Assembly: GCF_030409795.1 (NCBI RefSeq)
Contig: NZ_JAUFQN010000019.1
Location: 2,914,001-2,978,000, forward strand
Length of the DNA: 64,000 bases
DNA from: Flavobacterium paronense
GTDB taxonomy: Bacteria; Bacteroidota; Bacteroidia; Flavobacteriales; Flavobacteriaceae
Direction: 5' to 3'
The translations under genes and the position numbers were made by a program. Positions 48,030 to 55,159 of the stretch are shown here, in pieces; position 1 is the first letter of the stretch; each line of letters begins with the position of its first letter. Below the pieces are notes generated by a model, which made no database searches, was not told the DNA's origin, and worked only from the letters and a program-made list of their open reading frames with translations.

Positions 48030-48390
48030 AGGAATCTTCAAGAATCAAACATGATTTTCAATTAATTTCTTCTAAAAATTTATCAATAAAAAAACCCTCA
48101 AGTTTCCTTGAAGGTTTCTGAGGCATCATCCGGATTCGAACACTACCTTTAATTAATTTTTTCTAAAAATTATCAATAAAAAAACCTCCAAATTTACTTG
48201 AAGGTTTAAGAGGCATCGTCCGGATTCGAACAATATCTTTAATTAATTTTTCCTAAAAATTTATCAATAAAAAACCCCAAAGTTTCCTTGAAGGTTTAAG
48301 AGGCATCTTCTGGATTCGAACACTACCTTTAATTAATTTTTTCTAAAAATTATCAATAAAAAAACCTCCAAGTTTCCTTGAAGGTTTAAG
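48030..48390 (-). repeat. Four tandem 90-91-bp units carrying tRNA-Cys 3' ends and terminators
   Basis: Units begin at 48030 (degenerate), 48121, 48211 and 48301, with exact 90-bp spacing for the last three, and stop at the tRNA-Cys gene (48391). Each starts with a copy of the last 21 bases of the tRNA (AGGCATCGTCCGGATTCGAA on the plus strand). Unit 48211 has no mismatch, 48121 one, 48301 two, and the oldest unit many. Each unit ends with a hairpin like the tRNA terminator. It is a tandem duplication of tRNA 3' end plus terminator. Confidence 0.92.
48354..48387 (-). terminator. Terminator of tRNA-Cys
   Basis: On the minus strand an 11-bp stem (AAACCTTCAAG / CTTGGAGGTTT, one G-U type pair) with loop GAAA is followed by a run of Ts. 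The same hairpin recurs in each upstream repeat unit. Confidence 0.85.
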
Positions 48391-48461
48391 AGGCATCGTC
48401 CGGATTCGAACCGGAGTAGACGGTTTTGCAGACCGGTGCCTAGCCGCTCGGCCACGATGCC
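48391..48461 (-). tRNA. tRNA-Cys (anticodon GCA)
   Basis: 71 nt with a 7-bp acceptor stem (GGCATCG / CGATGCC), discriminator base U, the anticodon loop CTGCAAA and a T-arm CTCCGG-TTCGAAT-CCGGA. The D-arm is GCC/GGC. In the anticodon stem the outermost pair C27-U43 is a mismatch. The U73 discriminator fits cysteine identity. 3' CCA is not encoded. Confidence 0.95.
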
Positions 48462-48471
48462 ATTGTGGCGG

Positions 48472-48501
48472 CAAATATATAAAACAATTGATAATTAACA
48501 A
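48472..48501 (-). promoter_or_regulatory. Promoter of tRNA-Cys
   Basis: Minus strand: TTG (48501-48499), 19 bp, then TATATTTG (48479-48472), an excellent match to the Bacteroidota form TTG-N19-TAnnTTTG. The tRNA 5' end lies 10 bp further on. Confidence 0.75.
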
Positions 48502-48536
48502 TTGATAATTGATAATTTTTAGAATTCGGTATTCTT

Positions 48537-48896
48537 TTAACTTCGGTATTCTTCCATTTCAATAGTAACCGCTTCCACATCACCACCAATTGGAGGATTG
48601 AGTTTTGAAACCGCTAAAAGAATTCTGGATATTTCAGGGATTTCACTAAAAATTCTAACGATTATTCTATGACCAACGTGCTCTAATAATTTGGAACGAA
48701 TAGCCATTTCTTCGACAATAATTTTGTTTAAAAGCACATAATCTACCGTATCTTTCAGCTCATCTGTTAAGGATGATTTTCTTAAATCAGTTTTTATTTC
48801 CAAATCCACACGATAATCTGAACCAATTTTAGCCTCTTCTTCAAGACAGCCATGAAAAGAAAAAGTTCTTATATTTTGAAGTTTAATTGTTCCCAT
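48537..48896 (-). CDS. folB: Dihydroneopterin aldolase
   Basis: 119 residues, normal length. TFSFHGCLEEEAKIGSDYRVDLEIK at the N-terminus and the central VDYVLLNKIIVEEM fit FolB. It cleaves dihydroneopterin in folate synthesis. It stands alone, with the tRNA-Cys promoter just beyond its stop. Confidence 0.93.
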   Translation of the reverse strand: MGTIKLQNIRTFSFHGCLEEEAKIGSDYRVDLEIKTDLRKSSLTDELKDTVDYVLLNKIIVEEMAIRSKLLEHVGHRIIVRIFSEIPEISRILLAVSKLNPPIGGDVEAVTIEMEEYRS

Positions 48897-48902
48897 TTTA
48901 TT

Positions 48903-48980
48903 AGTTTTCAGTCGCAGTTTTCAGTCGCAGTAAATAGTTTTATGATAAAACTGTAAACTGTAAACCGAAAACTGTAAACT
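48903..48980. repeat. Short intergenic tandem and inverted repeats
   Basis: A 13-bp unit AGTTTTCAGTCGC is repeated directly at 48903-48915 and 48916-48928, and related AAACTGTAA units follow, partly complementary to the first set. It lies in the folB-glnS gap. Similar strings are common in flavobacterial intergenic DNA, as far as I recall. Confidence 0.6.
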
Positions 48981-48984
48981 TTTT

Positions 48985-48992
48985 TATCTTTG
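48985..48992 (+). promoter_or_regulatory. Putative -7 promoter element of glnS
   Basis: TATCTTTG matches TAnnTTTG, 17 bp before the ATG at 49010. No TTG at the usual -33 spacing. Confidence 0.5.
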
Positions 48993-49009
48993 CTAAAATT
49001 ACAAAAATA

Positions 49010-50695
49010 ATGTCAACAGAAGAGAAGTCGCTTAATTTCATTGAACAAATTATCGAAGCCGATTTAAAAAATGGTTTGTCCAAAGACAAATTACGTTTTC
49101 GTTTTCCGCCTGAGCCTAACGGTTATTTGCATGTTGGTCATGCCAGTGCGATTTGTTTAAACTTTGGTTTAGGAATTGATTATCAGGCGCCGGTAAACCT
49201 GCGTTTTGATGATACTAATCCAGCGAAAGAAGAGCAAGAATATGTAGATGCTATCAAAAGAGATATTGAATGGCTTGGCTTTAAATGGAGTAATGAATGT
49301 TATGCTTCTGATTATTTCCAACAATTATACGATTGGGCAATTGAGTTTATAAAAGCTGGAAAAGCCTATGTTGACAGCCAATCTTCGGAAGAAATGGCAA
49401 TCCAAAAAGGAACGCCTACAACTCCGGGAACCGATTCTCCTTATAGAAACCGTTCGGTTGAAGAAAATCTAGATTTGTTAACCCGAATGAAAAACGGAGA
49501 ATTCCCAAACGGAACGCATATTCTTCGTGCCAAAATAAGTATGGGCGCTAACAATATGTTGATGCGTGACCCAATTATGTACCGAATTCTGCATGCCCAT
49601 CATCACCGAACCGGAAACGATTGGTGTATTTATCCAATGTACGACTGGGCGCATGGCGAAAGCGATTATTTAGAGCAGATTTCTCACTCGTTTTGTACGC
49701 TTGAATTTTTACCTCACAGAGAATTATACGATTGGTTTTTAGATCAGGTTTATGATGCCACTAAAGTGCGTCCAAAGCAAAGAGAATTTGCCCGTAGAAA
49801 TCTTTCACATACTGTTGTTTCTAAAAGAAAACTTTTGCAATTAGTGGAAGAAAAACACGTAACATCATGGGATGATCCTAGGATGAGTACTATTTCAGGA
49901 ATGCGTCGTCGCGGTTATCCACCAATGGCAATTCGGAATTTTGCCAATACTATTGGGATTGCAAAAAGAACTAATTTAATTGATGTTTCACTTTTGGAAT
50001 TTTGTGTTCGCGAAGAATTAAACAAAACAACGCCAAGAGTTATGGCTGTTTTGAATCCAGTGAAGTTGATTATTACCAATTATCCGGAAGGAAGAGAAGA
50101 AATATTAGATGCCGAAAACAGTCAGGAAGATGAAAGCTTAGGTTTCAGAAAAGTGCCTTTTTCAAAGGAATTATATATTGAAAGAGAAGATTTTCAGGAA
50201 GAAGCCAACAAGAAATTTTTCCGTTTGACGCTTGGAACTGAAGTTCGTTTGAAAAATGCTTATATCATTAAAGGCGAAAGCGTTGTGAAAGATACCACAG
50301 GAAATATTACGGAAATACATTGCACTTATGATGAAGATTCCCGAAGTGGAAGCGGAACAGAAGCATCTCAACGAAAAGTAAAAGGAACAATTCACTGGGT
50401 TTCTACCAACCATGCGATTGAAGCAGAAGTTCGAATTTATGATCGTTTGTTTACACATGAAAATCCGGATGGCGATAAAGAGGTTGATTTCAAAGAATAC
50501 ATCAATCCAAATTCTCTTGAAGTAATTACAGGATATTTAGAACCAAGTTTGGCAACTGCAAAAAGTGGAGAGCGATTCCAATTTCAGCGTTTAGGATATT
50601 ATTGTGTAGATAAAGATTCTTCTTCCGAAAAACTTGTTTTTAATAAAACGGTTGGCTTAAGAGATACTTGGGCAAAAGTGGAAAGCAAAGAATAA
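49010..50695 (+). CDS. glnS: Glutamine-tRNA ligase
   Basis: 561 residues. Class I synthetase with HIGH-type motif in PPEPNGYLHVGHA and KMSKS-type motif VVSKRKL. It charges tRNA-Gln with glutamine. Length and order of domains fit GlnRS; the distinct gltX gene is also present 4.5 kb away. Followed by a terminator. Confidence 0.97.
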   Translation: MSTEEKSLNFIEQIIEADLKNGLSKDKLRFRFPPEPNGYLHVGHASAICLNFGLGIDYQAPVNLRFDDTNPAKEEQEYVDAIKRDIEWLGFKWSNECYASDYFQQLYDWAIEFIKAGKAYVDSQSSEEMAIQKGTPTTPGTDSPYRNRSVEENLDLLTRMKNGEFPNGTHILRAKISMGANNMLMRDPIMYRILHAHHHRTGNDWCIYPMYDWAHGESDYLEQISHSFCTLEFLPHRELYDWFLDQVYDATKVRPKQREFARRNLSHTVVSKRKLLQLVEEKHVTSWDDPRMSTISGMRRRGYPPMAIRNFANTIGIAKRTNLIDVSLLEFCVREELNKTTPRVMAVLNPVKLIITNYPEGREEILDAENSQEDESLGFRKVPFSKELYIEREDFQEEANKKFFRLTLGTEVRLKNAYIIKGESVVKDTTGNITEIHCTYDEDSRSGSGTEASQRKVKGTIHWVSTNHAIEAEVRIYDRLFTHENPDGDKEVDFKEYINPNSLEVITGYLEPSLATAKSGERFQFQRLGYYCVDKDSSSEKLVFNKTVGLRDTWAKVESKE

Positions 50696-50719
50696 TTTTT
50701 AAATAGAATTTATAAATGA

Positions 50720-50746
50720 AAAGCTCACTTATTAGTGGGCTTTCTT
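50720..50746 (+). terminator. Intrinsic terminator of glnS
   Basis: AAAGCTCACT and AGTGGGCTTT form a 10-bp stem with one T-G position and loop TATT, followed by a short T-rich stretch. Confidence 0.75.
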
Positions 50747-50975
50747 ATTATTTATAAAACTTATAATAATTTCAAAAAAAATAACTTTTAGCAATCAAAA
50801 ACGGCTTTCGTAAATTGATTTTATGCCATCTTTTCTATTTTTACCACACCCACTGTCATTCGCTTGGAGAACTTTGATTATTCCGCTTTAAAATGGGTTT
50901 TGTTGGTTTTCTGTATTTTTAGTTTGAAGTATTGTGTAATTTTCGTAACTTTAATAAAATTAAATTTTTAAAATT

Positions 50976-51305
50976 ATGTCAACTAAAAACGGAAATGGTA
51001 TTTTGGCTCTTTTAGCCGGTACCGCAATTGGAGTTGGTTTAGGAATTTTATTTGCTCCGGATAAAGGTTCAAAAACCAGAGAAAAAATTAAAGGAGGTTT
51101 TGATGATTTAAAAAATGACTCCTTATCAAAATGGAATACTCTTGAAAATGAAACAATGAAGAAATTTTCAAAAACTAAAGATGAATTAAAAGAAACGGTA
51201 GAAGATCTGCTTTCTCATTCGAGTCACGAAGCTGAAGATGCAATCTCTTTTTTGGAAGAGAAATTAGCTGAGCTTAAAAAACAAACCGCCAAACTACAGA
51301 AATAA
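50976..51305 (+). CDS. YtxH domain-containing protein
   Basis: 109 residues. A glycine-rich hydrophobic N-terminus (about 8-27: LALLAGTAIGVGLGILFAP) followed by DKGSKTREKI and a charged coiled-coil tail is typical of YtxH proteins, often stress-induced. Its TAA shares a base with the ATG of the next gene, so the two are probably translated together. Function unknown. Confidence 0.87.
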   Translation: MSTKNGNGILALLAGTAIGVGLGILFAPDKGSKTREKIKGGFDDLKNDSLSKWNTLENETMKKFSKTKDELKETVEDLLSHSSHEAEDAISFLEEKLAELKKQTAKLQK

Positions 51306-51655
51306 TGGCATTAGAAGAATTAAAAGAAAATGTTGAAGACATTCAGGAAAATGCTAAAGCCTATGTAGAAAGTAGCCTTGCTTACTACAAACTTTGGGGT
51401 TTCCGAGTGGCTATGAAGTCCACGACTTTGGCGCTCAAATTTTTCTTGATTGCTTTTTGTCTCTTTGTTGTTTTATTTTTTGGATCAGTTGCAGGAGCTT
51501 TAGCTTTGGGCAATTCATTAGGCAATTATCCACTTGGTTTTTTGATTGTTGCCGGAATTTATTTGGTGTTGGCTTTGCTTTTATTTTTAGTAAAAGATAA
51601 AATAGTAGAAGGACCAATTTTGGAAAAATTCTCGGAAATATTTTTTAACGAATAA
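51305..51655 (+). CDS. Phage-holin-like (holin-X type) membrane protein
   Basis: 116 residues, with two membrane spans (about 38-68 and 75-98) after an acidic N-terminal helix. This matches the Pfam holin-X family, which is chromosomal and not necessarily phage-derived. It sits in a three-gene unit with YtxH and a small DUF6327-like protein. No phage genes lie nearby. Role uncertain. Confidence 0.8.
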   Translation: MALEELKENVEDIQENAKAYVESSLAYYKLWGFRVAMKSTTLALKFFLIAFCLFVVLFFGSVAGALALGNSLGNYPLGFLIVAGIYLVLALLLFLVKDKIVEGPILEKFSEIFFNE

Positions 51656-51658
51656 ATT

Positions 51659-51913
51659 ATGGAAACCAAAAAATATTCATCTTACGCTCAGATAGAAAAC
51701 GATTTAGAAATTCTAAAAATTGAAAGGGAAATTCATTACCAAAAAATACGGTTAAGTGTTGACAAAACGAAAGAATCTTTAGTGCCTTCAAAAGCAATTT
51801 CTTTACTTGGTAGTGTTTATGAAAATGCATTTTCCGGTCTATCCGGATCAATAATAAAAACATTGATTCCTATAGCAATCAATTGGTATAAAAACAGAAA
51901 AAGAGGCGATTAA
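51659..51913 (+). CDS. Small conserved protein (DUF6327-like)
   Basis: 84 residues, charged N-terminal half and a short hydrophobic stretch (about 55-75) ending in a basic tail. It follows the holin-like gene by 3 bp. I recall a short flavobacterial family DUF6327 in this context; the number is from memory. The stop codon lies within the loop of the terminator at 51898-51924. Confidence 0.6.
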   Translation: METKKYSSYAQIENDLEILKIEREIHYQKIRLSVDKTKESLVPSKAISLLGSVYENAFSGLSGSIIKTLIPIAINWYKNRKRGD

Positions 51914-51924
51914 GCCTCTTTTTT
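51898..51924 (+). terminator. Terminator of the YtxH-holin unit
   Basis: AAAAAGAGGC and GCCTCTTTTT form a perfect 10-bp stem with a six-base loop, followed by Ts. It overlaps the stop codon of the small protein gene. Confidence 0.85.
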
Positions 51925-51941
51925 ATTAAATCTAAATACTT

Positions 51942-52928
51942 TTATTTTGCTGGTTCTTCCGGATTTGAAGTGTCAGATGGATTATAATCTAATGAAGTAT
52001 GATTTCCAGTTTTCTTAACTTTTCTTGGTTGTCTCTTCATTTCTTCACCAATAATGTTGGATGCGGTGAAACTAGTAACCATACTGTTTAACATATCACT
52101 CGCAGCTTGAGGAGAATTTGGTAATAAAATCAAATTAGAATTTGTATCTGCACCAATTGCCTGAAGCGTGTCGTAGTGTTGTGTAATTACAATCAAAGCC
52201 GATGCTTCTTGTGAATTGATTCCAACTTCGTTTAAAACAGCAACACTTTCTACCAATCCTTTTGCAATTTCTCTACGTTGATCAGCAATACCTTGACCTT
52301 GTAATTTTTTGCTTTCGGCTTCCGCTTTAGCTTTAGCAACGATTCTGATTCGTTGTGCGTCTGATTCGAACATCGCAGCTGTTTTTTCTCTTTCGGCAGC
52401 ATTGATTCTATTCATCGCATTTTTCACTTGAATATCCGGATCAATATCGGTAACCAAAGTATTGATGATGTCATAACCATAGGTTGTCATGGCTTCATTT
52501 AATTCGCGTTTTACAGCAACAGCAATATCATCTTTTCTAACAAAAACGTCATCCAAAATTAACTTTGGTACTTCGGCACGAACTACGTCAAAAACATAAG
52601 CCGTAATTTGATCATGAGGATATTCCAGTTTGTAAAAAGCTTCGTATACATGTTCCGGAATTACCTTAAACTGTACAGAAACTTTCATTTTGATAAACAC
52701 ATTGTCTTTGGTTTGTGTTTCGATGATAACGTCTAATTGTTGAATTCTTAAATTCACACGACCGGCAATACGGTCAATGATTGGAAGTTTAAGTTGTAAC
52801 CCGGAATTTCGGATGTTCAGAAACTTTCCAAATCGTTCGATAACTACAGCCGTTTGTTGTTTTACCGTGAAAAAAGAAGAGAATAAAATGACAACACCAA
52901 GAAATAAAATAATAATTAGAAATGGCAT
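51942..52928 (-). CDS. SPFH/band 7 family protein (stomatin-like)
   Basis: 328 residues. An N-terminal span (about 3-22), then the SPFH domain (FTVKQQTAVVIERFGKF, about 22-180), then a coiled coil rich in Ala/Glu/Lys (about 185-240; AKAKAEAESKKLQGQG). It resembles QmcA-like proteins that form membrane ring assemblies and can recruit partners such as FtsH. Monocistronic. Confidence 0.93.
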   Translation of the reverse strand: MPFLIIILFLGVVILFSSFFTVKQQTAVVIERFGKFLNIRNSGLQLKLPIIDRIAGRVNLRIQQLDVIIETQTKDNVFIKMKVSVQFKVIPEHVYEAFYKLEYPHDQITAYVFDVVRAEVPKLILDDVFVRKDDIAVAVKRELNEAMTTYGYDIINTLVTDIDPDIQVKNAMNRINAAEREKTAAMFESDAQRIRIVAKAKAEAESKKLQGQGIADQRREIAKGLVESVAVLNEVGINSQEASALIVITQHYDTLQAIGADTNSNLILLPNSPQAASDMLNSMVTSFTASNIIGEEMKRQPRKVKKTGNHTSLDYNPSDTSNPEEPAK

Positions 52929-52974
52929 AATTTTAAATATTTAAGTTAGTAAAGTTGTTGTACGAAAAAAATGT

Positions 52975-52982
52975 ATGTTTGT
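52975..52982 (+). promoter_or_regulatory. Putative -7 promoter element of the PorT-like gene
   Basis: TATGTTTG matches TAnnTTTG, 23 bp before the ATG at 53006; a TTG lies upstream at 52956-52958 (16-bp spacer). Its place inside the longer reading from 52955 argues for the shorter start. Confidence 0.5.
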
Positions 52983-53005
52983 TACAAATTAAAAGTTATG
53001 AATTC

Positions 53006-53632
53006 ATGATTAAAAAAATTTTATTCTTTGTGTTGTTTTCAACAACTATTGGATTTGCACAGTATGGTTACAGAGATTCCAATATGATTGCGCTAACTTT
53101 AGGGCTAAATCAGTTTAGTTTAAATACTTCAGATATTCAATCCACACCAGGAACGGGTTGGAACGTTGGTCTTGCCATGAGAGGAAATTTCTACGACGAT
53201 TGGGATGCTATATGGGGTCTTCAGTTTAGTGAATACAACTTTAAAGTAGCCACTTTAAACGCAACATTACGCGATAGAGAAACCAATTTTAAACTGCCTT
53301 GTGCCAACATAACGTTTCAGTTAAGTTATAAATTTATTGAAAATCATTTGAGTGTTGAGTTTGGCCCGATGGTTCAGATTAACGGGAAGCTTGCTGTGGA
53401 AAAAACAGATGAAAATTACGTAATTAAAGGAGACGAAGAATACACCGCGAAAGATTTAACCAATATTAGTAATGTTAGTTTTTATCCTCTTATTGGCATT
53501 ACTGCTGGTGTGCGAAACGTTAGATTAAATGTTTCGTATCAATACGGAATAAATAATATGCTCGGAAAACTCGACGGAGGTTTTAGCGGACATGCTTCCG
53601 TACTTAGTGGAAATGTGGTTTTCTTATTTTAA
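53006..53632 (+). CDS. Outer-membrane beta-barrel protein (PorT-like family)
   Basis: 208 residues from the ATG at 53006 (MIKKILFFVLFSTT). A signal peptide ends near residue 18 (GFAQ). The rest alternates hydrophobic and polar residues in strands, ending in a C-terminal Phe (VVFLF), usual for outer-membrane barrels. It resembles the generic PorT family of Bacteroidota, not necessarily the T9SS PorT itself. Function unknown. Followed by a terminator. Confidence 0.75.
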   Translation: MIKKILFFVLFSTTIGFAQYGYRDSNMIALTLGLNQFSLNTSDIQSTPGTGWNVGLAMRGNFYDDWDAIWGLQFSEYNFKVATLNATLRDRETNFKLPCANITFQLSYKFIENHLSVEFGPMVQINGKLAVEKTDENYVIKGDEEYTAKDLTNISNVSFYPLIGITAGVRNVRLNVSYQYGINNMLGKLDGGFSGHASVLSGNVVFLF

Positions 53633-53645
53633 GAAAAAATCCCGA

Positions 53646-53683
53646 AAAATCCATCAAATATAAAATATTTGATGGATTTTATC
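53646..53683 (+). terminator. Terminator with a perfect 16-bp stem
   Basis: AAAATCCATCAAATAT (53646-53661) pairs exactly with 53665-53680, leaving a three-base loop, followed by T-rich DNA. Strong hairpin between two plus-strand genes. Confidence 0.8.
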
Positions 53684-53706
53684 TTAAAACACAAAAGCAC
53701 TAAACT

Positions 53707-54729
53707 ATGAAACACCTCCTTTTAAGAAGAACTTTTTTGGGCATAATACTTATTTTACTATCAACAAACGCATTTTCGCAAAAATCCTTTATTACAACCA
53801 TTGATAATGAAAAGATAATTGTTGATGATAACTTTTTTGACATTCAGGTTGGTAATGAAAAGATAGTATATAAAACTCCAAATAATGATAATAAGGAATC
53901 GATAAAATTCAAGAATATCAATTCAGGCATTTTAGGCGAATATAATATGAAGCGAATGAAAATTGCAGATGAAAAAGATGAACAGCTTTGTTTTACACTT
54001 GCCCAATCAAAAGGCAAAAAGTTAGTAGGTTACAATAAAACAACAGCTATTACCAAATTCATCTATTATATATTGGATGCTAATAATATGGTGATTGAAA
54101 AAATTGAGACCTATCCATACCCAGAGGAGAAGTATGTTAAAACAAGGAAAGACGCAGAAGATAAAATAAGAAAACACTTTTCGGATTGTAAAGATGTAAT
54201 GGATAGGCTTGCGGGTGATAATTTTAAAAGACAGGAAAATGTAAAGTATTCAAAACTAATGGGGAAAATGTTAGATCAGATGGATGCAGCTAAAGCTGGC
54301 ATAGTATCGTTTTTTGAAAAACCTACATTTAGTAATTGTGATGCATCTCAACAAGAGAGTCCTTCTGCCCAACTTAGTGGTGAAGTTGCTATTTCTGAAC
54401 AAAAATATTACTACGAAAAAATTAGTACTACAGCAACAGCGATGGGCATGGGTAGCGGAAGCAGAACGACAGATTTTAGCTTTAAAGGAACTATAACTAT
54501 TAAGGATAATTCATTTACTTTCTTTACCAAAAATGTTGAAACAAAATATAAAATTATAAGCTATCAGGACGGTATTATGAAATGTGATGATAATGTTAAT
54601 ATACACACAGTTACCATAGCAAGTGAAACAGGCAAAAAAGGAAGCTTTGCTTACGACACTAAAATCACCTTGGTGGCAGATAAAAAAATGGGTGGTTCAA
54701 CAACCTATTATTGGTGTAAACAACAGTAG
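53707..54729 (+). CDS. Secreted protein of unknown function
   Basis: 340 residues. A signal peptide (LLLRRTFLGIILILLSTNAFSQ) ends near residue 25. The mature protein is mixed helix and strand, with a long charged helical part (about 130-190), a Gly/Ser/Thr-rich stretch near 245-260 (MGMGSGSRTTD) and a C-terminal beta-rich part with two Cys near the end. No family recognised. It has its own terminator and no obvious partner. Confidence 0.7.
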   Translation: MKHLLLRRTFLGIILILLSTNAFSQKSFITTIDNEKIIVDDNFFDIQVGNEKIVYKTPNNDNKESIKFKNINSGILGEYNMKRMKIADEKDEQLCFTLAQSKGKKLVGYNKTTAITKFIYYILDANNMVIEKIETYPYPEEKYVKTRKDAEDKIRKHFSDCKDVMDRLAGDNFKRQENVKYSKLMGKMLDQMDAAKAGIVSFFEKPTFSNCDASQQESPSAQLSGEVAISEQKYYYEKISTTATAMGMGSGSRTTDFSFKGTITIKDNSFTFFTKNVETKYKIISYQDGIMKCDDNVNIHTVTIASETGKKGSFAYDTKITLVADKKMGGSTTYYWCKQQ

Positions 54730-54739
54730 TCTTGAAATA

Positions 54740-54770
54740 AAAAGCCCCGAATCAATCGGGGCTTTTCTTT
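54740..54770 (+). terminator. Intrinsic terminator
   Basis: AAAAGCCCCGA and TCGGGGCTTTT form an 11-bp perfect stem with a five-base loop, followed by Ts. Confidence 0.9.
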
Positions 54771-54829
54771 TATAAACAAGTTGGCAACTATATACTTGTG
54801 TAACCCATTAACGAACTATTTTAAAATTC

Positions 54830-54963
54830 TTGTCACAAACTTTCTTGTCACAATTTTTTTTGTGACACTTTTTTTTGTGACACTTTTAGCGCAAACGATG
54901 TCAACATTTTGTAGCAAACTTTATTTTAGCAGTATTATTTTGCTACACATTTTATTGCTACAC
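54830..54963. repeat. 15-bp periodic array in both orientations
   Basis: TTGTCACAA at 54830 and 54845, TTGTGACAC at 54860 and 54875, GTAGCAAAC at 54911, TTTAGCAGT at 54926, TTGCTACAC at 54940 and 54955: within each set the spacing is 15 bp. The left half of each set is complementary to the right half, giving two adjacent imperfect palindromes. A 90-codon frame (54781-55053) runs through it, but its five-residue period only reflects the DNA repeat. The rest of the 430-bp gap up to gltX holds nothing I can name except a doubled TAACTAGTAA near 55113-55142. Confidence 0.75.
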
Positions 54964-55159
54964 ATTTTCCGCAAACTATTTCAAGTTCTTTTCTTAATGG
55001 ATTGGTTTTGGTTTAAGTTGAAAACAACTCAAACTCAAATACAGAAATTTTAATCCCGATTTTGTTGGAATAGGTTTTAGAATTATGAAATCGAGAATGG
55101 TTTCGCTTAACTAACTAGTAAGCATTACTCAATAACTAGTAAACAAAATGAATTTGGGT

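Noticed and set aside
48030..48390. CRISPR-like array
   Set aside because: The units are 90 bp, near identical throughout and lack variable spacers; they are tandem duplications of a tRNA end and terminator.
51305..51655. Prophage remnant suggested by the holin-like gene
   Set aside because: No other phage genes, integrase or attachment site nearby; this family is often chromosomal.
52955..53005. Longer N-terminus of the PorT-like protein
   Set aside because: It would put codons over a -7 promoter element and place the signal peptide internally.
54781..55053. 90-codon hydrophobic reading frame after the terminator
   Set aside because: Its five-residue periodicity mirrors the 15-bp DNA repeat; no start signal or similarity to a protein family was seen.
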